A DNA stretch of 38,405 nt, taken from Candidatus Chloroploca mongolica. GTDB lineage: Bacteria; Chloroflexota; Chloroflexia; Chloroflexales; Chloroflexaceae. The stretch is taken from contig NZ_SIJK02000049.1 in assembly GCF_004762035.2 (NCBI RefSeq), positions 1-38,405 on the forward strand, in the 5' to 3' direction. This document shows positions 7,864-17,200 of this stretch, one piece after another; within the stretch, counting starts at the first letter, position 1; every line of letters begins with the position of its first letter. Both the position numbers and the translations under genes were made by a program. The notes under the pieces were generated by a model. That model was not told the DNA's origin and ran no database searches. It saw nothing but the letters and a program-made list of their open reading frames with translations.

Positions 7864-8110
7864 GCCGCTTGGTTCCGCGCTGACCAGGCAGCCACACGAT
7901 GAATGAACGTGCGCGTTACGTCGGAAATCATGTCCCCGAGCCTCTTGAATGGTGCAGACAAGGGGGGCGAGCTGGGGGCTTGCCCGACGGCACGCGCATC
8001 TCCCGAAAGACCTGCGTACAACCATCTGGTAACGGTGTGGTAATCCGTTTGTCCCATAATTTTACTAGGCAACATGGCATCACATTCATCATCGAATGCA
8101 GGAGGATCCA

Positions 8111-8332
8111 GTGGCGACGACCAGTGTGACGCAACACCAGGAAATCCATACCAAATTCAACCTTGGCATGACACGCCTTGAGGCAGCAGCGCAGGATCAG
8201 CGAACCCTGGAACAAGCGCTCCTGAGTTTCCATGAGGCCCTTGAGGATCATCTCAGACTCGTCTTATCACAGAAGGCCATCCTTTCGGCAGAGACACGTG
8301 CGGCAGTCGGTGAAGCCCGACCCCGATGCTAG
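8111..8332 (+). CDS. Small hypothetical protein, probably C-terminally truncated (73 aa)
   Basis: GGAGG at 8101-8105 sits five bases before GTG 8111, which decides this start. The product is helical (MTRLEAAAQDQRTLEQALLS, then LEDHLRLVLSQKAILSAETR) and ends abruptly in ARPRC. The predicted helix register suggests that a longer helical protein was cut by a frameshift near 8305. It is 290 bases upstream of the large module and on the same strand, but the intervening spacing makes co-transcription uncertain. No family was recognised. Confidence 0.4.
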   Translation: MATTSVTQHQEIHTKFNLGMTRLEAAAQDQRTLEQALLSFHEALEDHLRLVLSQKAILSAETRAAVGEARPRC

Positions 8333-8622
8333 GTTGAGAGTGCCCCGCACGAAGAGGCTTGCCACAAGGTTTCGGTCATATCAGTGGCGTTGTTCACGCC
8401 ACGGGGTGGCTCGACAAAAAGCGTTGTCTTTCGGTCACACTCCCAGACGAGATGGTAATGCGATGGTAATTCACCATGATGATAATGGGAAGCATAGGGT
8501 GTCATCTCACGACGAACTCGCGTAAGTTCGGCACTTCGATCTCATACGTAACCAGGGCCGTGTTCATCACGCGTTACGCATCATACATTATGCACCACGA
8601 TGCACAATGAGGAATCAAAGCT
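8333..8622. other. Intergenic region upstream of the NERD-kinase operon
   Basis: No gene is apparent. The last 60 bases are AT-richer (for example CATACATTATGCACCACGAT near 8580-8600) and should contain the promoter of the three-gene operon, but no confident -35/-10 pair or operator palindrome was found. GAGG at 8610-8613 is the ribosome-binding site of the first gene. Confidence 0.35.
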
Positions 8623-11600
8623 ATGGCTGAATTGATCCAGGCCGGTGCGTTTGCAACCGAAGGGGAAAAGGTTACCGCCCAGACGCTACGCGATGGATTG
8701 CCTGATGACTGGATCATCATTACCAATACGCTCTTGCCGCTCCGTGATGGGCGCAGCTTCGAGCTTGATTTCATAGTGCTGGCACGACACCACGTCTTTG
8801 TGCTTGATGAGAAGGCCTGGGGTGGTACGATTACCGGCGATGCTCACGCCTGGCAGTGTGCTGATGGCCGGATTGAGCACAATCCCCTGAAGAAAATGGA
8901 GATGCTCGCGAAGGTAGTCGCGGGTGACCTGCGCCAGCGCCTCTGGCGTGCGCCCAATGACCGCTTTGTTGATAGTGCGGTTATCTTCTCAAATCCCAGT
9001 GTGCACCTGCGCATTGATGATGTCCGCCGCCACACGAAAATTATGCGGCTTGAGCAGGCTTGTGAGGTGCTGCGACAGTGCGATGCACAGGGCCGGGTGG
9101 ATCTGCGGCCTCATCGCGATGCCCTCCGTGCCGCATTCGCAGGTTTTGAACCACGTCCAATTGTGCCCCAGACCATCCAACTCTACCAGATCGATGAGGT
9201 TGAGTCTTCACGGGCGGGCGTACACATCCTCGCGGCGAGTCTGCACGGCCAGCGCTATCGCCTGATGGTCTACGATCTTGGCACCGACCCGTTCCAGCGT
9301 GAACAGCGCCAGGCCTGGTATATGCGTGAGTTTGAGGCACTGCGGGCCTTGCAGACGACCGGGAGCGTGGCCTACGCTGAAGCACCGATCCTCTGGGGTG
9401 AGGCGCAACTGGTTGTACCCGTGCGCTTGCCCGATGGTCAAGCACTGAGTCGGATTCCCTTTCCAAATGATTGCACCACGTTGATCGCTGATCTCCAGAT
9501 GGCTGAAGCTGCCTTCAGGTCATTGCAGCAGATTCATACCTACGAGGTGCTCCACCGGGCGCTCAATCCTTCGGCGATTTTCATCGTTGAACCCAAGCCG
9601 CTCACAGCGGTGTTGAGTGATTTCCACGCCGCCCGGATCGGCGACCAGTCGATTGCGGCCTCGCTCGATCTGCTCAAGCTCGCCGACCCCTATGCTGCAC
9701 CAGCGCTGGCCGCAGGCTATGGCAATGCGACCCCGGCAAGTGACTGTTTTAGCCTGGGCTTGATCTTCCTCGAACGCCTGAGTGCCACACACGTTGAACA
9801 GTTGCGGCTTGGCAGCCAGATCGAGTGGCCGAACTTGTTGCGCCGTTGGGCGGGCATGCCGATAACGCCCCTCGAACGCTTGCAAACCCTCTTGCAAACC
9901 GTGATCGCGCCTGAGGCCGGAGCAGAGCCGCTTGCCGCAGCGCAGATCACTCACGAACTGAACCAGATCATTCGCATGCTTCAGCAAGAAGCCACGCCTG
10001 CCCAGGAATTGATCTTTGATCGGCGCTACCGTGTCAAGCGCAAGCTCGGTCAGGGGGCCATGGCCCGTACCTTCCTCGTCACTGACATCAATTACCCCGA
10101 ACTCGGTTTCTTTGCCGTCAAGCAGTTTCGCAATCCGGCTATTGTGCTGGAGCAAGCTCGCACGGAGTTCCAAACCCTCCAGAAGCTCCGCAGTCGCCAT
10201 GTGCCGGCGATCTACGATATTTCGAAGCCCACCGATGATGTGCATCTCAAGCTGGAATATATTCCTGGGCCGACCTTTATGGAACTGGAAGCGCAGTTTC
10301 CGTTTCCCTTGACGACGTGGTGGGAATATGCGCGTCAATTACTTGATGTCCTCGCGGAGTTGGAACAACACCAGTTGCTGCACCGCGATATTAAGCCAGC
10401 CAATTTGATGCTCCACGAGGAGGAGAACCGCCTTGTGTTGATTGATTTTGGTTTTGCCATTTCACGTGAGCATCAAGGCGGCGCCGCTGGCACCTTGATC
10501 TACCAACCGCCCGAGGCCGCAACGAGCCCGACACCACCACCAGACAGTGATCGGTATGCGGCAGCGGTGGTGCTCTTTCGGATGTTGACCGGCGAACTGC
10601 CCTTTGAAGAGGGGGATCGTCAGCGACCTCGTGCGCCAGCCAGCCTTGCCCCGTTCGATCACGTGCAGCAGCGCGTGGCGGAAGCTTTGCTGTCCGCCGT
10701 CCAACCCCAACCCAGTCTGCGCCCCGCGTCGCTGGCCTTGTGGCGACAGCAGATCGAGCGCGCGATGCTGACCTTGTCTGAAGCAACGAGCGAGCATCGC
10801 AGCCCCCAGGTTAACCCCTGGGCCGCCGCGATCCGTGGGCTCTACCGCAATAGTGAGGGCGGCAATGCCGATAATCGCGGTCTCGATAGCCAATTTGTCC
10901 GCCAAACCTATGTACCGACGAAGCTCGATACCGACCTATTGCCACGGTTGCTGATGCGGCGGCCCCAGGCAATCTTTCTCTGTGGCAACCCCGGCGACGG
11001 CAAGACGGCCTTCCTTGAGCAGGTGCGAACGACGCTGCTGGTTCAGGGTGGGCACGAACAGCAGCACGACGCCAGTGGCTGGGAGATCGTCTTGGCAGGT
11101 CATACCTACCGTAGTTGCTACGATGCGTCTGAGGCCCACGCCGGACGCAGCGCTAACGAGCAACTGACCGCCCGCCTGACGGGGCTTGAGGGGGCCAGTG
11201 CGCCTCAGGTGGCACTTACCGTGCTCGTCGCGATCAATGATGGACGGTTGCTCGACTACCTGGATCATGTGCAAGCAACGTTCGCATGGCTCGCCGCCCA
11301 GTTACGTGCCGCGATGCGTCCGAACAAAAGCATCGATCAGCCGGTCTGGTACGTAGATCTCAAGCAGCGTGCGTTTGTAGCCTTGCCCGATGCTGCCCAT
11401 CCGTCGATTTTCCAGCAGGTGCTGGCCAGACTGGTCGATCCCGCCCAGTGGACGGTCTGCGCAAGCTGTGCCGTCCAGCACGTCTGCCCGCTGGTTCAGA
11501 ACGCCACCCGTCTGCGCCACCCGCACGTGAGCCAGCGTCTCGAAACGCTCCTGCTGCTGGTGCATCTCCGGCGGCAGCGCCACATCACGATGCGCGATCT

Positions 11601-12516
11601 GCGCTCGGCCTTGGCCTACAGCATCACCGGCAACCGCAGTTGCCAGGACATCCACGTCGCCGCTGCAGCGGCTGATGGGGGGGCCAGCCTGAACGCCTAC
11701 CACTACTGGCACCTCATCTTTGCGCCCCACGAGCAGGCCGATGAGGTGCTCCAAGATATACGCAGCCTCGACCCCATTCAGGTCAGCTTGCCGCAACTTG
11801 ATCGCTTCTTGCACGCCCGGCGACGGGCCGATCAGGGCGCGCAACGGCAGACGCTCTTCCATCCCGAGCTCGCCGACGACCTCGCGCCACAACGCTACCT
11901 CGAGCCGCGTGACTGGCTCGACGCGATGAAACGGCGGCTCTATTTCGAGAGCACGGCAACGCTCATACCAGGCTTAAGCTGGCTGCACCTGTTACCGTAC
12001 CGCTATGCAGCGGTATTCTTTGAAGTGCTAGCCGAACGACACCCACTCTACAAGATTCGGGCTCAGATCGCCAATGGAATCTGGCGCTCGGATCACGTGA
12101 CGGTAGACCTGCCCCGTGATCATCTCAACCTGGTGATTGACCACGCCAAGGCGCAACGCCTGATTGTCGCCAAAGAGTTTGAACTCGATGATTTCTTCCT
12201 CCAGATCCAGCAACCCAGGGGAGCCGAAGGAATCGAAGCGCTTCCCGAGGGACTGGTACTCGAACATCGTAATGGCACGCCCAAACTGAGTATCACGCTC
12301 GATCTGTTTGAACTGCTCCTCCGCCTTGACGAAGGCTTCCTGGCTGACACGCCAGAACTGCGTCCGCTGCTTGAGGATCTCGTCCCCTTTAAGAGCACTA
12401 TGTTGCTCGACATGGCAAAAAGCCTGGTTTTGATCGAATCAGGACGGTACCGCCATCGCCTGGAACAGTACCAGGGCTACCTTCGCCTCGTGACTGATGG
12501 GGAGCACCGCTCATGA
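8623..12516 (+). CDS. NERD - pseudokinase - Ser/Thr kinase - DptF-like ATPase fusion (1297 aa)
   Basis: Domains in order: (1) NERD domain, about 5-130, with the PD-(D/E)XK-like residues Asp49 (ELDFIVL) and Asp62-Glu-Lys64 before AW-GG; (2) a kinase-like domain, about 200-460, with HRA311-313 instead of HRD and DFH333-335 instead of DFG, so probably a pseudokinase; (3) a complete Ser/Thr kinase, about 465-720: Gly-rich loop, Lys500, His-Arg-Asp589-Ile-Lys-Pro-Ala-Asn, Asp608-Phe-Gly; (4) a P-loop ATPase, about 755-1297, with Walker A GNPGDGKT at 788-795, an AINDGRLLDYL sensor strand and a CxxC-x5-C cluster (946, 949, 955). Parts 1-3 recall PglW of BREX type 2; part 4 recalls DptF of phosphorothioate-dependent restriction. 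The gene overlaps the next by four bases (ATGA). Likely cytoplasmic; it plausibly senses attack, phosphorylates a partner, and loads the downstream nuclease/translocase. Confidence 0.85.
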   Translation: MAELIQAGAFATEGEKVTAQTLRDGLPDDWIIITNTLLPLRDGRSFELDFIVLARHHVFVLDEKAWGGTITGDAHAWQCADGRIEHNPLKKMEMLAKVVAGDLRQRLWRAPNDRFVDSAVIFSNPSVHLRIDDVRRHTKIMRLEQACEVLRQCDAQGRVDLRPHRDALRAAFAGFEPRPIVPQTIQLYQIDEVESSRAGVHILAASLHGQRYRLMVYDLGTDPFQREQRQAWYMREFEALRALQTTGSVAYAEAPILWGEAQLVVPVRLPDGQALSRIPFPNDCTTLIADLQMAEAAFRSLQQIHTYEVLHRALNPSAIFIVEPKPLTAVLSDFHAARIGDQSIAASLDLLKLADPYAAPALAAGYGNATPASDCFSLGLIFLERLSATHVEQLRLGSQIEWPNLLRRWAGMPITPLERLQTLLQTVIAPEAGAEPLAAAQITHELNQIIRMLQQEATPAQELIFDRRYRVKRKLGQGAMARTFLVTDINYPELGFFAVKQFRNPAIVLEQARTEFQTLQKLRSRHVPAIYDISKPTDDVHLKLEYIPGPTFMELEAQFPFPLTTWWEYARQLLDVLAELEQHQLLHRDIKPANLMLHEEENRLVLIDFGFAISREHQGGAAGTLIYQPPEAATSPTPPPDSDRYAAAVVLFRMLTGELPFEEGDRQRPRAPASLAPFDHVQQRVAEALLSAVQPQPSLRPASLALWRQQIERAMLTLSEATSEHRSPQVNPWAAAIRGLYRNSEGGNADNRGLDSQFVRQTYVPTKLDTDLLPRLLMRRPQAIFLCGNPGDGKTAFLEQVRTTLLVQGGHEQQHDASGWEIVLAGHTYRSCYDASEAHAGRSANEQLTARLTGLEGASAPQVALTVLVAINDGRLLDYLDHVQATFAWLAAQLRAAMRPNKSIDQPVWYVDLKQRAFVALPDAAHPSIFQQVLARLVDPAQWTVCASCAVQHVCPLVQNATRLRHPHVSQRLETLLLLVHLRRQRHITMRDLRSALAYSITGNRSCQDIHVAAAAADGGASLNAYHYWHLIFAPHEQADEVLQDIRSLDPIQVSLPQLDRFLHARRRADQGAQRQTLFHPELADDLAPQRYLEPRDWLDAMKRRLYFESTATLIPGLSWLHLLPYRYAAVFFEVLAERHPLYKIRAQIANGIWRSDHVTVDLPRDHLNLVIDHAKAQRLIVAKEFELDDFFLQIQQPRGAEGIEALPEGLVLEHRNGTPKLSITLDLFELLLRLDEGFLADTPELRPLLEDLVPFKSTMLLDMAKSLVLIESGRYRHRLEQYQGYLRLVTDGEHRS

Positions 12517-14213
12517 AGATTAAATTGCCGAAAGAATTGGTTGGCACGGTCTTTCCGAAAGTCTTTGCCGTTGAACTCAATGACATTGACATCGATATTT
12601 TCCTGCCCTCGCTCTACTTCAAGATTCTTGGTGAGGGCAAATATCGGGCCAAACGCCTCAATGATCCCCAGCAGATTACCCACTACATTAACAATTTAGC
12701 CCAGCACCACCGGATGCAAGGAACAACCACCCTCGAAGGGCGACGCGTGCTTGAGCGCCTGGTACGTACCAGTTTGATCAAGACCGGTGCGGTTGGGCGA
12801 GCGAAGAAGGGTGAGCAGATCCTCGCTGTTGCGCCCTACTCGATCCTAGCCGCTAAGCCTGGTTTTCCAACCGAGAGTCGCCGCCAGCGTGGAGCCGATA
12901 TTTTTCTCTATTTTGCCCTGAAGCGTGTAACCAATGATAAAGATGTTCTCCGCGATCTTATGCGTAACTTTTTCGGGCGTGGGGTGAAATTGCTCCGCTT
13001 ACCAGATATCGGTGGAAGCTACGATGGGAGCATCGAGCTGGATATCCTTTCACACTTGACCATCACCTTTCTTGATGGGTTTGAAGGAACTCGTGTTGGC
13101 AAACAAGGTGATACCGACACGCACCCGGCCTGCCCACGCCAGGAGCGCGAATTAGCTGAAGATCTGGTCAAATACCTCTTTGCCTACAGTGAGCGCATAC
13201 CGACTCAGGCTCTGATTACCTACCTCAAACCGCTGATCAACCTGGAACTTTTTAGCTACTCGTTACGCCTCGTCCATGCGATCAATGCGCTGGTGCGCGA
13301 TCCGAGCCAGTTGCCCCCAGCAATGCGCGAGGATGGTGTTGCCTCGCCGCCTGAGCTTTACCTTGATTTTACCGGCGAAGTTGGTGGCCTGAGCCACCAG
13401 ATGGCGGCTGAGGCGGTGCGTCGCGATATTGAGGCCTACCAGCAGTTCTTTGCCGCTAACCTGCGCCTGCGCCAGCTTGATGTCTACGCTAGAAAGCTCC
13501 AGGGTAGTCTGCGCTACAAAACACCGGCAAGCCAATTACTCCCCACGTCTGCTGATGGGCCTGCGTACCTGCAAGCCATCCTGATGCTGACTAAAAATCC
13601 GGTGTTGAGTTCAGTTGTCGACTCTTATGCCTATGACGACTACGAGAAGATTCTCAAAGCGAATTTCACCGAAGATGCGGACGAGCGAGATGCGGAAGAA
13701 CTCGATCAGTTTGAGCGGTTAACCACTGCTGCGACGAGTGACCTCGATAAGCTGGTCATCCTGCTTGATCTTGGTCAGCGCGGCAAAATGCTGGGCAAGT
13801 ACATGCAATGGTTCGCCAGTGTTGGCGGCATCAACCGCAGCGATGGCCTCCTGCACGGGGTACAACGCAACCGACGCAGTTGGCGCTATGCGCCGAGCAA
13901 CGATCTGCTGGCGGTGTTGGTGCAACTGGCGGCGGTGCGCCTGGCTCCACCCAAGGCTGAAACTGACCAGAAGGTGGTCGCAGAGCTTGGCCTACGTGAT
14001 TTTCTGACCTTCCTGGGACAGCGCTTTGGCATCATCGTTGATCGTCCGCCGCAGCATCTCACCGGGGCTGAGTACCACGCTGCTGCCCGCGACAATCTGC
14101 GGGCCATGCTGGCCCGGCTACGTCAGATGGGCATCTTCACTGACCTCTCAGACGATTTTACCGCCCAGCGGCTTCAGCCGCCCTATGCGAAGAGTCGCGT
14201 ATGCCAAGCGTAA
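12513..14213 (+). CDS. DptG/MAD7-position protein (566 aa)
   Basis: A soluble protein without a recognisable catalytic motif. It starts at an ATGA overlap with the NERD-kinase gene and itself overlaps the following gene by 13 bases, so the three products are translationally coupled and probably form a complex. The N-terminus (about 1-100) begins with KIKLPKELVGTVFPKVFAVE and a Tyr/Arg-rich segment, then an IYF-type helix bundle. The middle and C-terminal parts are long helices with Arg/Leu repeats (AVLVQLAAVRLAPPKAETDQ, then RDFLTFLGQRFGIIVDR), with a winged-helix look at about 515-545. Size and position between a DptF-like and a DptH-like gene match DptG in dnd restriction loci and, from memory, MAD7; this is positional inference. 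Confidence 0.65.
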   Translation: MKIKLPKELVGTVFPKVFAVELNDIDIDIFLPSLYFKILGEGKYRAKRLNDPQQITHYINNLAQHHRMQGTTTLEGRRVLERLVRTSLIKTGAVGRAKKGEQILAVAPYSILAAKPGFPTESRRQRGADIFLYFALKRVTNDKDVLRDLMRNFFGRGVKLLRLPDIGGSYDGSIELDILSHLTITFLDGFEGTRVGKQGDTDTHPACPRQERELAEDLVKYLFAYSERIPTQALITYLKPLINLELFSYSLRLVHAINALVRDPSQLPPAMREDGVASPPELYLDFTGEVGGLSHQMAAEAVRRDIEAYQQFFAANLRLRQLDVYARKLQGSLRYKTPASQLLPTSADGPAYLQAILMLTKNPVLSSVVDSYAYDDYEKILKANFTEDADERDAEELDQFERLTTAATSDLDKLVILLDLGQRGKMLGKYMQWFASVGGINRSDGLLHGVQRNRRSWRYAPSNDLLAVLVQLAAVRLAPPKAETDQKVVAELGLRDFLTFLGQRFGIIVDRPPQHLTGAEYHAAARDNLRAMLARLRQMGIFTDLSDDFTAQRLQPPYAKSRVCQA

Positions 14214-17200
14214 GCCCTCATCTGGTTGAGACGATCCTTGCCGAGACGATTGCCCACCATTTCACGGGAACCGAGCCCGGGCATTGTGTGCGGGTGGATT
14301 TCTTTGAGTTGCCCCAGATTCGCGCCATCTGCACTGCGTTGCAGGCACACGCTCCACAGGTAGCCATTCACGTCCTGGGTACCCAGAACGACGCGCTCAC
14401 GATCACGACCGATCGGGCCATTGAACTGCGCAACCGTAAGCAGGTGCAACTCTGCCTCTTTGTGCCCACCGATCTGGTCGATGCAGCCTTTAGCTCACTC
14501 GCCAATTCGTTTGCCATCCTTGATGGGCGCGCATTGCTGCATACCGCACTCCAGTGCGTGCGCGAACGGCTCTCGCCTCCCGTCCGGGCGATGGTCAACG
14601 ATGTGGTGAGTTGTCTGCGCCTCCCACTACGGGTGAGTGAGAGCCAGAAGATCGCTTTCTGTCAGGCCTTGATCGAACTCGAGGCCCAGGAGCGCCTCGA
14701 CGAGGCGGGGACAGTGCTCTGGCACGTCGGCCTGATCGCTGATCGTGGCGCGGATTTCCGGGCGCGTTTGGATCGCAATCGCCGCTGCGTGATCAAGCTC
14801 GCCATGCCGCTCAAACTGCAAGCTTCGCTGATGGAGCGGATAGCAAGCACCAACGTTGACCCAACGACCACGGCGCAATTGATGCTCTTCTTCCGCGATC
14901 GGGTCATGAACGATCACGTGGCATGGTCACAGGCAATGGCCGCAGGGCATGGGCCAACCTTTGAGCAGTGGATCTTTCCGGTTGAGGAACGCAGCGATTT
15001 GCGCAGCGTGACGTTGCAAAGTTTCGTGGATCGCCAGGGCAAAGTAACGACTCACTCGAAGCTGAAACAACCCGACGGCCCCGGCGGGGCGTTGATTGCT
15101 GAGTATGGCGATCAGGCGAAAGGACTCAGCGTCAAATGGGTGACCGATCCGCCAAAGCCCAAGAATATTGGTGGCTGGCGCGTTGAGCTTGTCCCCGTAG
15201 CCAACCCCGACGATCACGACCTCGATCTGCCCAGCCGCGATCTCCCCGCGAGCCGGGGCAGTGCTACGCTCAAAATAGAGCTCGACTTTAGTGGTGATGA
15301 AGAGAGCCTGCCCGACGAGAGTTTCCAGGTGCGCTTGACCGCGCTCGATCACACTGGGGATGTCCTCCCGAGTGCTGAGGATGGGCAGGATCTTATCGCC
15401 CTCAGTGAAGAGTTTTTCATCGCCAAAGCCGATGAACCGATCAGTCAGGGCAACAAGCGCGAAACGCGTCCTCGCACCGTAGCAAACCTGGCCTTGGCAC
15501 GGCTTGAGGTCGCAAGCGAAACCAAAGCCGACCAGCTTGATGAACAAGAGCCGCTCTGGACAAGCCGCGATCTCGAATATTTCAGCTTGCGGCTTGATCC
15601 ACGGCGCAAAATTATGCTCGGGATGAGCCGTTTGCTCAAGCAATTGGAAGAGCGCACGCTGGCCGAGCCACTCACTTTCGGACGCTACAGCCTCCACCTC
15701 AGCGAGATTGACGAGGCAACCAGTGAACAGATCGAAGTTCTCGCGCCCCCAGCACTCAGTCCAGCGGTCTGGCAGAAATTCCGAAGTCAGCGCGAGCAAC
15801 TCTGTAAGCAGTTGAAGGGAGCCGAGCCGCGTCACCTGGTCTCGGTAGCAGGCTGGAATCTCGAGCTCGCCCGCCGTGCAGAACGCTATGCCAAAGCCTA
15901 CAGCGAGTTGATCGCGAGCCTATCAAGTGATCCGGCGCTCCAAACCGAACTTCAGGTGGCCTTATCGGTAGATACGCTGTTGATCGTGACCCCCAAACGG
16001 GGCGGCGGTGACGAAGTAGCGGTCGTGACCCTGCCTACCCATCCGTTACGGATGCTCTGGTACGCAGCCTACCATCAACTGCTCGGTGAATGGGAACGCA
16101 ACCTGTTGACCTTGAAAGCCAACGACCGCAAGACAGTCCTCGATCTCGATCAACTCAGGTCAATGTCGCCCGCCAATATGCCCATGTTCATCACGCATCC
16201 CCTGGTGGACAAACCACTGCTCCATAGCGCGAACCTCCGCTTTTTCTACGGAATAGCCTTGCCACCGATGCTGGAAGATCCCCAGCGTCGGTTGGCCGAC
16301 CTGGCCGTCATTCTTGGAGATCGCTACGGTCTGGAGCAGCACAGCGATCCGAGTACCCTCCAGTTGGCGGCCCATATCAAGCATTTCCGCGAATTGCACC
16401 CCTACCTGCGCGGCTTAAGCATCACCCAGATCAATGCCGACCGCGGCGATCTGCTAACCGAGAGCCTAGCACGCGTCTTTGCCCAGCCAGATTCGACCGA
16501 AGAGGAGGAACGCGAAGCAGGCGACTTGCCCAAACTCAGCATCTATGCTTACGTGGCAACGGAACAGACTGGTACGGCCCAGGACGTGACGGAACTGCGG
16601 CGGCTCGTGGATGATCAGGTGCGCTTCAATGGGCACGCCTACTTGACGCCAGCGCTGAGCTACGTGCAACGATCGCTGGCGGTGCTGAAGCACGAAACAC
16701 CGCCGGCAGCGCACCTTGCCATTGCCAGTGATCTGATGCAGCCCGAACCGGTCGCACTTGATCGGGCCGATCAGGCTCTGCTTGGCAGCAGCTTCAGTTT
16801 CTATGGGTTGATCTGTCGCCTGATACCCACGTTCACACCCCAGGGCGACCGGCTCTACTGGCAGCAACATCTAATTGGCGACGGGGTGAAAGCCGATCGT
16901 CACCCAATTGACAAAGCCTTCACCGATACACTTGTGAGCACCCAGATCCAGATAGCCCAGGCAAGCAGCCGCAGCCTGGGGGGGAACGCGGATCAGCGGC
17001 TTGGGTTGTGTGTTGAACTCGTCCCCTTCCAGCAGAAGTTGCTCGAACAACTTCATATGCACAGCAGTTGGGTCATTACGATTGATCGCTTCTTTGCGCT
17101 CGACTACTACGATATGCCGCATAACCCCCAGTTGCAGCACCTGGCACGCAAGTATCTCATCGACTACAGCCCCGAATTCACCGACGGAATCGCCCATCGG

